Source: Macrotis lagotis
Taxonomy: Eukaryota > Chordata > Mammalia > Peramelemorphia > Peramelidae
NCBI RefSeq assembly: GCF_037893015.1
Contig: NC_133658.1
Span: 288,863,719 to 288,927,718, forward strand
Direction: 5' to 3'
DNA length: 64,000 nucleotides
Positions 1 to 11,319 of this stretch are shown here, one piece after another (position 1 is the first letter of the stretch; the number at the start of each line of letters is the position of its first letter). Under the pieces are notes generated by a model, which ran no database searches, was not told the DNA's origin, and saw only the letters and a program-made list of their open reading frames with translations. The position numbers and the translations under genes are program-made.

Positions 1-242
1 GGGAAGGAGAAAGGGAAGGGGAGTGGGGGAAATAAGGGGAAATAACAAAAGGAAGGGAAGGGAAAAGGGAAAAAGGGAAAGGGGAAAGAAAGGGGAGGCT
101 GTGATATAGTAGGGCAAAAACACTGAAGGGGGTGGTTTTCAGAAACAAAAGACTGGGCAATATGGATAAAAGGGGGGAAAGGGGGAAAATACAAACAGAG
201 GGAAGAGAGCACAGAGGGCAATAAAGAATTAGTAATCATAAC

Positions 243-3200
243 CTTGAATGTGAATGGGATGAACTCTCCCTTAAAACGTAAGCAAATAGCAGAGTGGATT
301 AAAAACCAGAATCCTACAATATGCTGCTTACAAGAAACTCATTTGAAGCAGAGAGATACATATAGAGTAAAGGTAAAAGGTTGGAGCAAAATATATTTTG
401 CTTCAGCTGAAGTAAAAAAAAGCAGGAGTAGCAATCCTTATCTCAGACAAAGCAGCAGCAAAAATAGATAGCGTTAAAAGAGATAAGGAAGGAAACTTTA
501 TCATTCTAAAAGGTACCATAGACAATAAAGTCATTTCAATATTGAATATATATGCACCCAGTGGGACAGCACCCAAATTCTTAGAGGAGAAGCTGAAAGA
601 ATTACAGGAAGACATAGACAGCAAAACTCTACTAGTGGGAGACCTCAACCTCCTGCTATCAGATCTAGATAAATCGAATCATAAAACAAACAAGAAAGAA
701 ATTAGGGAGGTAAATAGATTGTTAGAAAAATTAGATATGGTAGACTTATGGAGGAAACTGAATGGGGATAGGAAGGAATATGCCTTTTTCTCTGTAGTAC
801 ATGGAACTCATACAAAAATTGACCATGTACTAGGACATAAAAACCTAATGATCAACTGCAGAAAGGCAGAAATAGTGAATACATCTTTCTCAGATCACAA
901 TGCAATAAAAGTTATATGCAATACAGGGCCAAGGAGATATAGACCCAGAACAAATTGGAAACTGAATAACCTCATTTTAAAAAATGAGTGGACCAAAAAA
1001 CAAATTATAGAAAGAATTAACCATTTTATCCTAGATAATGACAACAATGAAACAACATACCAAAACCTATGGGATTCACTCAAAGCAACTCTCAGGGGAT
1101 ATATTATAGCTCTAAATGCTTATATGAATAAATTGGAGAAAGAGGAAATCAATGAACTAAAAAAATTAGAGAAAGAACAAATCAAAAATCCCCAATTAAG
1201 TACCAAATTAGAAATTCTAAAAATGAAAGGAGAAATTAATAAAATTGAAAGCAAAAAAACTATTGAATTAATAAATAAAACCAAAAGTTGGTATTATGAA
1301 AAAACCAATAAAATTGATAAACCTCTGGTCAATTTGATTAAAAAAAAGAAAGAAGAAAACCAAATTGCTGGTATCATAAATGAAAAAGGTGAACTCACCA
1401 CCAATGAGGAAGAAATTAAAGTAATAATTAGAAACTATTTTGCCCAACTCTATGCCAATAAATTTGATAATCTAAATGAAATGGATGAATATTTACAAAA
1501 ATATAAGTTGCCCAGGTTAAATGAAAAAGAGATTAAATACCTAAACAACCCTATCTCAGAAAAAGAAATTCAGCAAGCCATTACTGAACTCCCTAAAAAA
1601 AACCTGCAGGGCCTGATGGATTCACAAGTGAATTCTACCAAACATTTAAGGAACAATTGGTTCCAATCCTGTATAAACTCTTTGGAAAAATAGGGAAAGA
1701 TGGAACTCTGCCTAACTCTTTCTACGAAAGCAATATGGTACTGCTACCTAAACCAGGAAGAGTTAAAACAGAGAAAGAAAATTATAGACCTATCTCCCTG
1801 ATGAATATAGATGCAAAAATCCTAAATAAAATCTTAGCAAAACGATTACAACAAGTCATCACTAGGATAATACATTATGATCAAGTAGCATTTATTCCAG
1901 GAATGCAGGGTTAGTTCAATATTAGGAAAACTGCTAGTATACTCAATTATATCAACAATAAACCTATCAGGAATCATATGATCATATCAATAGATGCTGA
2001 AAAAGCTTTTGACAAAATACAGCATCCATTCCTATTAAAAACACTAGAGAGTGTAGGAATAAATGGACTGTTCCTTAAAATAATTAGCAGTATCTATCTG
2101 AAACCATCAACAAGCATTATATTCAATGGGGAGAGGCTAGAGCCATTCCCAATAAGATCAGGGGTGAAACAAGGATGCCCATTATCACCACTACTATTTA
2201 ATATTGTATTAGAAATGTTAGCAGCAGCAATTAGAGAAGAAAAAGACATGAAAGGAATTAGACTTGGGAAGGAAGAGACAAAACTCCCACTCTTTGCAGA
2301 TGACATGATGGTCTACCTAGAGAATCCCAAGAAATCATCTAAAAAAGTACTGGAAACAATTAGCAATTTTAGCAAAGTTGCAGGTTATAAAATAAACCCT
2401 CATAAATCCTCAACTTTTCTATATATGTCTAGAAAGAAACATCAGGAAGAGCTAGAAAGAGAAATTCCATTCAAAATAACCTCATACAATATAAAATATT
2501 TGGGAGTCTATTTGCCAAGACAGACTCACAATCTTTTTGAAAACAATTATAAAACACTATTCACACAAATTAAATTAGATTTAAATAACTGGGCAAATAT
2601 CAACTGCTCATGGATAGGTAGAGCTAATATAATAAAAATGGCAATTCTACCAAAACTAAACTATCTGTTTAGTGCCCTACCAATCAAAATTCCAAAAAAT
2701 TACTTTAACAAGTTAGAAAAAATTGTAAGTAAATTCATATGGAGAAATAAAAAGTCAAGAATTTCCAGGAGCTTAATGAAAAAAAGTGCAAAAGAAGGTG
2801 GCTTAGCCCTACCCGTTCTAAAATTATATTATAAAGCATCAGTCATCAAAACTGTTTGGTATTGGCTAAGAAATAGAGTGGTGGACCAGTGGAATAGACT
2901 AGGTGTAAAAGCAGGAGATGATTATAGTAAGCTGCTGTTTGATAAACCCAAAGAGTCTGGCCATTGGGATAAAAACTCCCTCTTTGATAAAAATTGCTGG
3001 GAAAATTGGAAGTTAGTATGGAAGAAACTTAGATTAGACCAACATCTCACACCCTTTACCAAGATAAGATCCAAATGGTTACAGGACACAGACATAAAAA
3101 ACAATACTATAAGCAAATTAGAAGATCAAGGATTAGTCTACCTGTCAGATCTCTGGAAAGGGGAACAGTTTATGACTAAGGAAGAGTTGGAGAACATCAC

Positions 3201-4010
3201 CAAAATCCAATTAGATGATTTCGATTACATTAAATTAAAAAGTTTTTGCACAGATAAAACCAATGTAACCAAGATCAAAAGAAATGTAGTAAATTGGGAA
3301 ACAATCTTTACAACTAATAATTCTGACAAAGGACTCATTTCTAAAATATACAGAGAATTGAGTCATATTTTTAAAACAAAAAGTCACTCCCCAATTGACA
3401 AATGGTCAAAGGATATGCAAAGGCAATTTACAGATGAGGAGATCAAAGTAATCTATAGCCATATGAAAAATGCTCTAAATCATTAATTATTAGAGAAATG
3501 CAAATTAAAGCTTCTCTGAGGTACCACCTCACACTTCTCAGATTGGCCAGTATGACCAGGAAGGATAATGATCATTGTTGGAAGGGATGTGGGAAATCTG
3601 GGACACTATTACACTGTTGGTGGAGCTGTGAACTCATCCAACCCTTCTGGAGAGCTATTTGGAACTATGCCCAAAGGGCAACAAAAATGTGCATACCCTT
3701 TGACCCAGCAGTACCACTACTGGGTCTATACCCTGAAGAGATGAGGAAAAAGGGTAAAAACATTACTTGTACAAAAATATTTATAGCAGCCCTGTTTGTG
3801 GTGGCAAAGAATTGGAAATCCAGTAAATGTCCTTCAGTTGGGGAATGGCTTGGCAAACTGTAGTATATGTATGTCATGGAACTCTATTCTATTAGAAACC
3901 AGGAGGGATGGGATTTCAAGGTAACCTGGAGGGATTTGCATGAACTGATGCTGAGTGAGATGAGCAGAACCAGAAAAACACTGTACATCCTACCAGCAAC
4001 GTGGGAGTGA
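243..4010 (+). pseudogene. L1 ORF2 protein (endonuclease-reverse transcriptase), broken
   Basis: ORF2p nicks target DNA with an N-terminal AP-like endonuclease and copies its RNA with a reverse transcriptase. Visible: an endonuclease start (NVNGMNSP, then CCLQETHLK near 330) and its SDHN catalytic motif near 892; RT palm motifs including FADD at 2293-2304; and a Cys-rich C-terminal region at 3560-3650 (DNDHCWKGCGKSG, then LHCWWSCELI). The stop used by related copies is the TGA at 4008-4010. Lesions: a frameshift in an A run near 412-420, another near 1610-1690, an in-frame TAG at 1912-1914, and a one-base loss near 3470. The frame is otherwise open, so decay is limited, but no functional protein is expected. 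Confidence 0.92.
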
Positions 4011-4300
4011 TGTTCAACCTTGAAGGACTTGCTCATTCCATCAGGGCAACAATCGGGGACAGTTTTGGGCTGTCTGCAAAGGAGAGTACCATCTCTATCT
4101 AGATAAGGAGCTGTGGAGTTTGAACAAAGTGCAAGAACTATTCCCTTTAATTTAGAAAAAAAAACAGATAGCTTATTGTCTGATCTTGTTACCTCTTAGA
4201 CTTCTCTTCTCTTTAAGGACGTGATTTCTCTCTCATCACACCCAATTTGGATCAAGGTACAACATGGAAACAAAGTAAAGACTGACAGAGTGCTCTCTGT

Positions 4301-4316
4301 GGGGGGGGGGGGGGGG
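4301..4316 (+). repeat. G16 homopolymer in L1 3' UTR
   Basis: Sixteen consecutive G residues about 60 bp before the poly-A tail. It is the copy-A version of a G-rich tract seen at the same place in other L1 copies of the window, and could form a G-quadruplex in the RNA or non-template DNA strand. Confidence 0.85.
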
Positions 4317-4397
4317 AAGCAAGATTGGGGGAAAATGTAAAACTCAAATAATATCTTTAATAAAAATAAATTTAAATTAAAAAAAAAAAGAACACAT

Positions 4398-4540
4398 TAG
4401 TGACAATAGCAGTGGGATAGCATGGCTTTTTGGGAAGCTTGTCATCAGGAAGACTGGATTCAAGTCTTGCCTTTGACCCATACTAGCTTTGTGAATATGG
4501 CTAAGACTGTTAACTTTTTGTCGCCTCTATAAATATCTGA
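4398..4540 (+). mobile_element. Old MIR/CORE-type SINE fragment
   Basis: Degenerate SINE pattern: GTGGGATAGCATGGC head, a CAGGAAGACTGGATTCAAG B-box-like stretch, then ACTAGCTTTGTGAATATGG in place of the usual CTAGCTGTGTGACCTTGG. No target duplication is recognisable, consistent with great age. Confidence 0.6.
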
Positions 4541-5689
4541 AGAATTACTATCTGCATAGCCAAAGGGAGTTTCCACACAGGAAGGCATCTACACCTATGA
4601 AAACACAGGTTGAAACAATAACAACTAGAATTAATGAGTGAGTTGTTTCTTTGGATCTTATAAACCCTGCGGTTTTTAAAATTAGCAAGATTTTGTTGTG
4701 AATTGTCAATCTGCTCTTCCTCTTTCTGGTACTGTCCAAATGATTTCTCTCTGCTTTTCTAATGTACTTTAACTGGATTTAATATATAAAACTCAAGTCA
4801 TAGTGTTTGGTGTTTATTGTATAACATATGGTTCAAGATCCCCAATCCTCCTTCCTAAGATTCTTTGTGGCTCCTGCAAATGACCTCAAGGTGATCATTT
4901 TCTTCCTTTGGCTCATTCCAGGAAAAGTACTAAACACAGTTCATATTTGACTTTTTCCAAATGTGAACCCCATCTAGGGACTCAAGGTGGCAAAGTCTAT
5001 TGGTAGTACAGTTTTTATTTTATGAGTAAACTTCATAGAAGATGCAAAGGAACCACAGGAGACCACAGTTAGATATTGGAGAATATAAAGTACTTAAATG
5101 ACCTGTCACTCTCCTTGGAAGGCAATGAACATTCTAGTTAATCTCTAGCCATCCCAAAAGGTGTTTCTTAGTCCCTTTCAGATCTGTAGTGCTGTTCAAT
5201 GGTTTGAATGCCTCCTATCCTGATTTAAAAAAGCCAAACAGTCCTAGGTTAGGGTTACTAAGCAAGCAATCCTCTTCTTAATAGCTTGCTAGCTCTTCAA
5301 CTCAAGTAGTGTGCTGCCTGAATTTCTTCTTCTTCAGGGATCAAACTGATGATGGAAATCCCCGTCTTACTCTAGAAGGTCTAAAGTTGGGGCTTATTCA
5401 CAAAGCAACTCTCTAAGGCTGGCACTGACAGGAAATCTCCCCTTCTCCAACTAGAAGACTTGATTCTGAAGTCAGGCTGCCTAGAGAAGTCAACATTTCC
5501 TCTCCTCTTTACAGAAATTTGAAGTTCATAAATACTGTCAACGAACTATCATACCAGACTTTGTCCACATATACATGACTTCCTTCTGTGTGCCTTGAGA
5601 TCACTGTCCCAATCCACTCTTGGACTGATAAGTCAAGTGCCCATAGCTGAACTATGACAAACCTCATGGTTCTAGGGGTAAGCTGTAAG
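4541..5689. other. Intergenic, nothing recognised
   Basis: AT-rich sequence without an exon-like ORF, tandem repeat or clear repeat family. Short ORFs on either strand have no recognisable motifs. Confidence 0.5.
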
Positions 5690-5946
5690 GGGTGGTAGAA
5701 TTTCTTTTTAATATTGTTGCTTTCAAACTTCTCTGATGCACTTATGATAAAGGGAACTATCCATCCCAGAGACAGAGCTGTTGTTATGTGAACACAGACA
5801 GAACTACATTTTTTTCCTTTTTCTCTCACTTTATTTTTTATGAGCTTTCTCTGTCTTTCTGGGGAAAGGGGGTATTATGCTTACTTTTACAAGACTATTT
5901 TAATAATGTATAAGTAAATAAATTAAAAAGAGAAAAAAAGAAAAGA
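5690..5946 (+). mobile_element. HAL1-type 3' tail fragment lacking internal SINE modules B and C
   Basis: From about 5728 it aligns with the 3' tails of the HAL1 copies at 30917-34552 (+) and 13584-16348 (-). Shared landmarks are GATGCACTTATGATAAAGG, an ACAGAGCTG-GTGAACACAGAC block, then CTTTATT, TATGAGC-TTTCTCTG and TATTTTAATAATGTATAA before an A-rich end. In the other two copies about 450 and 350 bp, holding two antisense SINE modules, separate the AACACAGAC block from the CTTTATT block. Here the two blocks are joined directly by a T-rich run. The 5' limit is approximate. Confidence 0.72.
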
Positions 5947-6101
5947 ATTGTTGCTTGCAATCCCCCATCCAATGTGTTCCCTCATTGTCTTTTATCTAGT
6001 TACTATCTCCCCATCATCATATGACCAGCTGATTTCTACTCAACATCAATTAAGCAATTAACATTGATTAGCAATAATGGAGAGGATAAAAAAATACCAA
6101 A

Positions 6102-6390
6102 GGACCAGGAGTGGTGGCCTTTAATTTCTAGTACTGAGGAGTTGGAGCCTGGTGCTGCCCTTGAGTTCAGGAGTTCTGAGCTTTAGTGAAGCTAAGCCCA
6201 TTGGATGTCCACACCCACCAAAAAGGAGAGCCCCTGGGAGTAGAGCCCTATCAAGCTGCCTAAGGACCAGCAACCTGCCTCAGGTTAGAACTAGAGTACC
6301 TGGAAGCTTCTATGCAGAATTGAGCCCTTCAGTGACCAGTGCACTTTCTATCTGGGCAAGATAGATGAGAACCAGTCTCAAAAAAAAAAA
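6102..6390 (+). pseudogene. RN7SL (pseudogene): 7SL RNA retropseudogene (signal recognition particle RNA)
   Basis: Aligns end to end with 7SL RNA: the 5' GGCCGGG-like start (GGACCAGGAGTGGTGGC), the GAGTTCAGGAGTTCTGAGC block, a GTGTCCGCACUAAG-like segment (GATGTCCACACC), the central GCCTAAGGA, and the 3' end CTGGGCAAGATAG...CAGTCTC, then an A11 run. The S domain is present, so this is a copy of the whole RNA and not an Alu/B1-like SINE, which marsupials are not known to carry. Numerous substitutions and short gaps and the poly-A tail indicate a processed, non-functional copy made by L1 machinery. Confidence 0.85.
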
Positions 6391-6447
6391 CAGAACAAAA
6401 CAAGCACCCAAACATTAGCACCTCAAAACCTGAGAAGAGTGGGCTGA

Positions 6448-6690
6448 AGGGACAGCTAGCTAGGTGACTCAGTTCCAGACCTGGAGTCAGGAAGACTCAT
6501 CTTCCTGAGTTCAGATTTGATTTCAGATACTTATTAGCTGTGTGACCCTGGGCAAATCACTTAATCTGTTTGCCTCTGTTTTCTCATTTGTAAAATAAAT
6601 TGAAGAAGGAAATTGCAAACCACTTCAGTATCTCTGCCAAGAAAACCCCAGGAAAAGTTGGACACAACTAAACAACAATAACAACATAGA
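6448..6690 (+). mobile_element. Old tRNA/CORE SINE with AACAACAA-type tail
   Basis: SINE head (GGCAGCTAGCTAGGTGAC, GGAGTCAGGAAGACT), core AGCTGTGTGACCCTGGGCAA, CTCATTTGTAAAAT, and a 3' part (CCACTTCAGTATCTCTGCCA, then GTTGGACACAACTAAACAAC). Similar full-length relatives lie at 44304-44535 (+) and 45205-45462 (-). Reversed MIR-like sequence follows at about 6690-6765. Confidence 0.75.
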
Positions 6691-6769
6691 GTTCTACAGT
6701 TTGCAAGATACTTTTACAAATATTATCTCATCTGATCAGCACAACAGTCCTGAGTATTCAGCTCTTTTT

Positions 6770-7525
6770 GTGATGGCTAAGAATTAAATATTGAAGGGAT
6801 GTTCATCAATTGAAGAACAGCTAAACTAGTTGTGGTATAGGATTGTAATGGAATACTATTTTGTTATAATAAATGATGAGAGGGGCAGCTAGGTGGCACA
6901 GTGGATAGAACACCAGCCCTGGAGTCAGGAATACCTGAGTTCAAATCTGGCCTCAGACACTTAATAATTACCTAGATGTGGGGCCTTGGGCAAGCAACTT
7001 AACCCCATTTGCCTTGCAAAAAAAACCCTAAAATAAAAAATAAATAAATGATGAGCAAGATGATTACCAAAAAAAAAAAAAAAACATGGAAAGATTTAAG
7101 CAACCTGCTGCAGTATGAAGTGAACAGAACCAGGAGTACACTGTAGCAATATTGTAGGATGATTATATGGTAATCAACTGTAAATGACTTAGCTGTTCTC
7201 AACACTGCAATGATCCAAAACAATCCACAGAGATGATGAAAAGTTCTGTCCACCTCCAGAGGAAGAACTGATGACATCTAAATGCAGATCAAAGCATACT
7301 GTTTTTCCTTTAGTTATTTCTCATGGGGTTTTTTTTTGGTTTTGCGTTTTCTTTGACAATATGACTAATATGGAAAAGTTTTGCATGATTGCATATATAT
7401 AACCTATATCAAATTGCTTATCATCTGAGGATGGGGGAAGAAGAGAATTTGTAACTCAAAAAAGTTTTTAAATGAATGTTAAAATGTATTTTTACACATA
7501 AGTGGGAAAAAATAAAATTTACTAA
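6770..7525 (+). mobile_element. Old L1 3' fragment, split by a SINE
   Basis: End of L1 ORF2 and 3' UTR of an older subfamily: a degenerate GGATGTTCATCAATTGAAGAA block, GTATGAAGTGAACAGAACCAGGAG, then a T-rich 3' UTR (GTTTTGCATGATTGCATAT, CATCTGAGGATGGGGGAAG) and an A-rich end. Interrupted at 6881-7042 by a younger SINE. Confidence 0.75.
6881..7042 (+). mobile_element. tRNA-derived marsupial SINE, full length
   Basis: Head AGGGGCAGCTAGGTGGCACA with an A-box-like TGGCACAGTGG and a B-box-like GAGTTCAAATC, i.e. an internal RNA polymerase III promoter of tRNA type, followed by the CAGACACTTAATAATTACC core and an A-rich tail. Perfect 13-bp target duplication AATAAATGATGAG at 6868-6880 and 7043-7055. 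Confidence 0.92.
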
Positions 7526-7539
7526 GGCTAAAAAATTAT

Positions 7540-7682
7540 CCCCTGTTTTACAGATAATGTCTGTAAAATTAATTAATATAATTAATAATTAATGAGATAA
7601 TTCATGTCTGCAAAGTATTTGAACTTAGGTCTTCCAAAGTTTCCAATTTCAGCACTATTCACTGCATCAGCTAGCTGCCATC
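7540..7682 (-). mobile_element. Old MIR/CORE SINE, antisense
   Basis: Reversed SINE signature: CCCTGTTTTACAGATAATG, TTTGAACTTAGGTCTTCCAA and the terminal CATCAGCTAGCTGCC. Highly diverged. Confidence 0.55.
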
Positions 7683-8300
7683 TAAGGACTACCCTCTGGG
7701 GCTGAGGAGGCATACATATTGCCCAGTTCTATCATAGGATTTAGCAGGAACTTATCATGTTCCCCAGGTCCTGCCATCTCTAGAGCTAGCCAAGTCCACT
7801 TTTACATGTCTCATCTTGAGCTTCCTGAGGCAGATACAACTCCCACACACCTCTACATAAGGCAAACATTTCCATTTACTAGTGGGAAGGGATAGTGTAA
7901 GACTGCTATCTCCCCAGGAGCAAGGCTGCCCTTCTGTGTTCTGATGTGTCTTCTGAACAGGAGAAAGTAGAAAGGAACTCCCCAAAAAGAGGCAGAGCTG
8001 GTCTGTCAGCTCATTTTTATAAGCTACAGAGATGGGCATTCCTCCCAACAAGGATCCTTCCTTCTGAATCCCAGTCAGCCAATTATCTTGGTTGCAGATT
8101 TGCAAGGTAGCCCAGTGAATGAGAATCAAAAAGGAATAGCTCTGTATCTTCTCTGCAAGATTTGCCAGCATGCCCAGATTCCAACATATCAGAGCCCCTC
8201 AGATGTCTCCAAAGTCTCAGAGGAAATCATTGTATTAATCTGAACCCCTGCTCCTTCTGTTCAGAGCTTTATGTGCCCTAGTCTTGATTTTAAAATGGAT
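7683..8300. other. Intergenic; one 138-codon antisense ORF of unknown status
   Basis: The minus strand at 7755-8171 is open for 138 codons from an ATG. The translation has no domain, signal peptide or repeat I recognise, and no flanking splice or promoter signal stands out. A chance ORF is more likely than a gene. Confidence 0.45.
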
Positions 8301-8309
8301 GAATGGAAT

Positions 8310-8945
8310 TACAGATCCTAGTTAGAGCTAGAAAGAACCCTAGAGACCAATAAGCCCATTTCCACAGTCAATTGAAGCCCAGGCTTGAAAAACTTTGTCC
8401 CAGGTCAGATAGCAAAGAGCAAAAGCCAGGTCTAGAATTCAGCACTCCTGATTCTCAAACCAGAATTCATAAGCTCATAGACCTAGAGCTGAAAGGGACC
8501 TTGAATGTACTCTAGTGCATTTTCCTCATTTTACAAATGAGCTAGCTGAAGCCCAGGAAGGTAAGGTGATCTGTCCAAAGTCAAACCAAGGTACTAAGTA
8601 TCAGAGGCAGGTATCACACTCAGGCTCTCTGACATTGAATCCAATCTTCTTTGTACTGAATCACCCTGTTTCCACTAATCTTACCACTTGATCGGCTTGA
8701 TCTCAACATTTCCCTTTTCCCTTTCTAGTCATAGCATAGTACAAACTAAATAAGATGGCTGTTTATTTTTGTGACCCTTAGTTGGTTTCTTTTGTTCTTA
8801 TAGATCACACGACAGAATCACACATTACAGCTGAAGGAAACTCATTGATCATCCAACCCAACCTTTTAATTTTACAGATAAGGAAATTGAGGTCCAAAGA
8901 GCATGACTTGAAGCCTTATTAAACCCCAGATCTTTAGTTACCAAA
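8310..8945 (-). mobile_element. Cluster of three old MIR/CORE-type SINE fragments
   Basis: Three successive diverged copies (about 8310-8460, 8468-8672, 8795-8945), each with the reversed pattern: AGAGCTGAAAGGGACCTTG, CTCATTTTACAAATGAG, a GGTAAGGTGA-like block, and a CAGGCTCTCTGAC-like end. Confidence 0.6.
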
Positions 8946-10049
8946 AAACAGGTGCCATTGATTCTCAGAAGAAAAGTTCCTACTCCTGATTTAAAGCAAT
9001 GAATAGCCTCCTAAAAAAAAGAAAGAAAAAAATATGTTATCTGAGAGAGATGGGCATTACTCTAGATTTAGTGTGAATGTTTATCAAATTGGCTAGTTAA
9101 TAATAGTTTCTAGTGAGATTAAATACAGCACAGGTCAATTTTGATTGAGGAGAAAGAGGAGAGGAAAGGCCTCTGAGGAATATAAAATACCACCAAAGAA
9201 AGGACAACAGAGTGAAAGGTGGGAGGAGGGTGAGGTTGGAGAAAACATGGTTTCTGGGCAGTCAAGGAAGCAGCATGAGAATAGTAGACATCAAAAAAGA
9301 GAAAAGTTTAGAACAGTAGACAAATGTTGATTCTGAAGACCAACTATGACCTGTTTCCCACTTTTTATTAAAGTTTTACTGTTATTTATTTTAATTTGGC
9401 AATGATCTGGCTGCAAGTGTTAGATAACCTCATTCACCTTCAGCTTCTTTAGTGTTTCTCTGATGTGATCTCCTGCCTCAGGGGAAGAGCATCAGTAGGG
9501 TTTGTAGTGAGACCATTTGTGCCCAGAAAGCCAAAGTTCCCAGGAAATTTTTAAAAAATGCTCACATAGAATTTTCTTAAATTCTATTTTTGGCTTTAGT
9601 ACCTTAATAAAGTAATTTTCTTCCCTGGGAATCATTTTCTTTGACTATTAAAAACAGCTCTTTGAGTATTATTCAAAATTTCTATAAGTCTGCATTTATT
9701 ACCTAAAGAAAAACAGAATCTGGAAGGATAATTATGTGCAGGGTTTTGTTGTTTTGTTTTTTTTGCAACTTACTTCTTTCTCTTTGGTGAGTCAAGGCCC
9801 CTCTCCCCTGGAACATTCCATGTGGGATACAAAATTATGAGACACAAATCTAATATTGTGTGAGAGCTGCTTCTGCTCCCAAGTAACTTGGGTTTGGAAT
9901 CCACTCTGTTCAGTCTCCCTAAGAGAATCTCTGCTCTACTCTCAACAGGGAGCAGTCCTGGGAGAATCCTGGCTTCCAGTAAGAAGTAAGTTCACCTATC
10001 AGGTTGGCAAAGTTGACAGTGAAGGAAATGGCAAATGTTAGAGGGGGTT
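8946..10049. other. Intergenic, nothing recognised
   Basis: AT-rich, no exon-like ORF. A purine-rich patch at 9145-9330 gives a lysine/glutamate-rich ORF by base composition only. Confidence 0.45.
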
Positions 10050-10600
10050 GGTGCAGGGGGTAGGCAGGAATTGGAAGTCAAAACAATTGGGAAGTATGTC
10101 CCAAAAGTTACTAAACTGCATACTAATTGACCCAAAAAAAGAACAAAGAGGAAAAGGACCCATGCATATTAAAATATTTTAGCTACACTTTTTGTGTGGC
10201 AAAAACTGGAAACTAGAGGGTGCTTTTTAGATGGGGAATGGCTTAACAAATTATGGTATATGAGGGTACTAGAATACTAATGTGCCATAAGAAATGATAA
10301 AAATTTTGGTTTCCAAAAAACCTGGGAAGACTTAAATGAAATGATAAAGATTGAAGTGAGAAGAACCAAATGAACAATTTATATAATAACAATGTAGAGA
10401 CAAACAACCTTGAAAAAATTAAGAATTCTCATCAACCATTATTCTACCTCCTGACAGGTGATGGATTTAGGGTGCAGAATTTGGACATGGCAAATGTAAT
10501 AATTTTTTTGCTTGATTATATGTATTTATTTCAAGGTTTATTTTTTGGAAAGGAATTAAAATAGAGTTTTGTTCATTAAAAGAGGAAAATTTTAAGAAAA
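10050..10600 (+). mobile_element. Old L1 3' fragment
   Basis: Diverged L1 ORF2 C-terminus and 3' UTR: GGCAAAAACTGGAAACTAG, GATGGGGAATGGCTTAACAA, GAAGTGAGAAGAACCAAATG, CCTCCTGACAGGTGATGGA, then TATGTATTTATTTCAAGG. A SINE inserted at its 3' side (10609-10767). Confidence 0.7.
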
Positions 10601-10608
10601 ACAATTTA

Positions 10609-10767
10609 TTTTTATTTTTTTTTAGATTTTTGCAAGGCAAACGGGGTTAAGTGGCTTGCCCAAGGACACACAGCTAGGTAATTATTAAGTGTCTTAGACC
10701 GGATTTGAACCCAGGTACTCCTGACTCCAGGGTCGGTGCTTTATCTACTACGCCACCTAACCGCCCC
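10609..10767 (-). mobile_element. tRNA-derived marsupial SINE, antisense
   Basis: Poly-T start, then the reversed SINE body (GGCTTGCCCAAGGACACACA; GTACTCCTGACTCCAGGGTC; end TACGCCACCTAACCGCCCC). Perfect 15-bp target duplication AAGAAAAACAATTTA at 10594-10608 and 10768-10782. Confidence 0.92.
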
Positions 10768-10782
10768 AAGAAAAACAATTTA

Positions 10783-11210
10783 AAGGAGAGGACTGAGTTT
10801 TATTTTTTTATGCTCTTCATATCATTGCATCCTCTATTTCCAGACTCTGGGGAAAATACTTGAGGCTTAGGATGTGGTCCCCCCTCTAGGAATCTCCTAA
10901 AGATGGGAGTAGAATAGCACTAGTAGAATAGGTATGGGATATGTATAGAACAGGTATTTATCTCCTATAAACAAAATAAATGCTAACATTCATAAAAGAC
11001 TCACAGTTTACAATGATAGACCTTAAAAGAAGCTTTAGTCATTTATAATTTAATGATTATACTCTTAAGAGGAAGATACTTGAAGCTTAACAGAATGTAA
11101 GATAATTTTTAGAAAGGCTGATTAGATATGTTACATTTCTCCTCCACTCTGCACTGTTCAAACAATTTCATATCCATGTTTTCTGATAAAACAGTCCAGG
11201 TTTGAGCTAA
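10783..11210. other. Intergenic, nothing recognised
   Basis: AT-rich single-copy-looking sequence without an exon-like ORF. Confidence 0.45.
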
Positions 11211-11220
11211 TATTTTCTTT

Positions 11221-11233
11221 TCTTTTTCTTTTT

Positions 11234-11319
<86 letters not shown>

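Larger units (their letters stand above)
1..4389 (+). mobile_element. LINE-1 (L1) retrotransposon copy A, 5' end outside window
   Basis: Non-LTR retrotransposon in sense orientation. The first ~240 bases are a purine-rich spacer that normally lies between ORF1 and ORF2. A nearly full ORF2 follows (separate entry), then a 3' UTR with a 16-G run (4301-4316) and an A-rich end with an A11 run at 4379-4389. ORF1 and the 5' UTR, if present, are left of the window, so the matching target duplication cannot be seen. It aligns by eye with the antisense L1 at 11795-20501 and with the 3' fragments at 25400, 34990 and 46365. Few lesions suggest a fairly young copy. Confidence 0.93.

Noticed and set aside
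6881..7042. A true tRNA gene in the SINE heads
   Set aside because: A- and B-box-like motifs are present, but there is no cloverleaf, anticodon arm or 3' acceptor stem. These are tRNA-derived SINE promoters.
9145..9330. Lys/Glu-rich ORF resembling a nuclear protein
   Set aside because: Composition follows from a purine-rich patch. No conservation evidence or exon signals.
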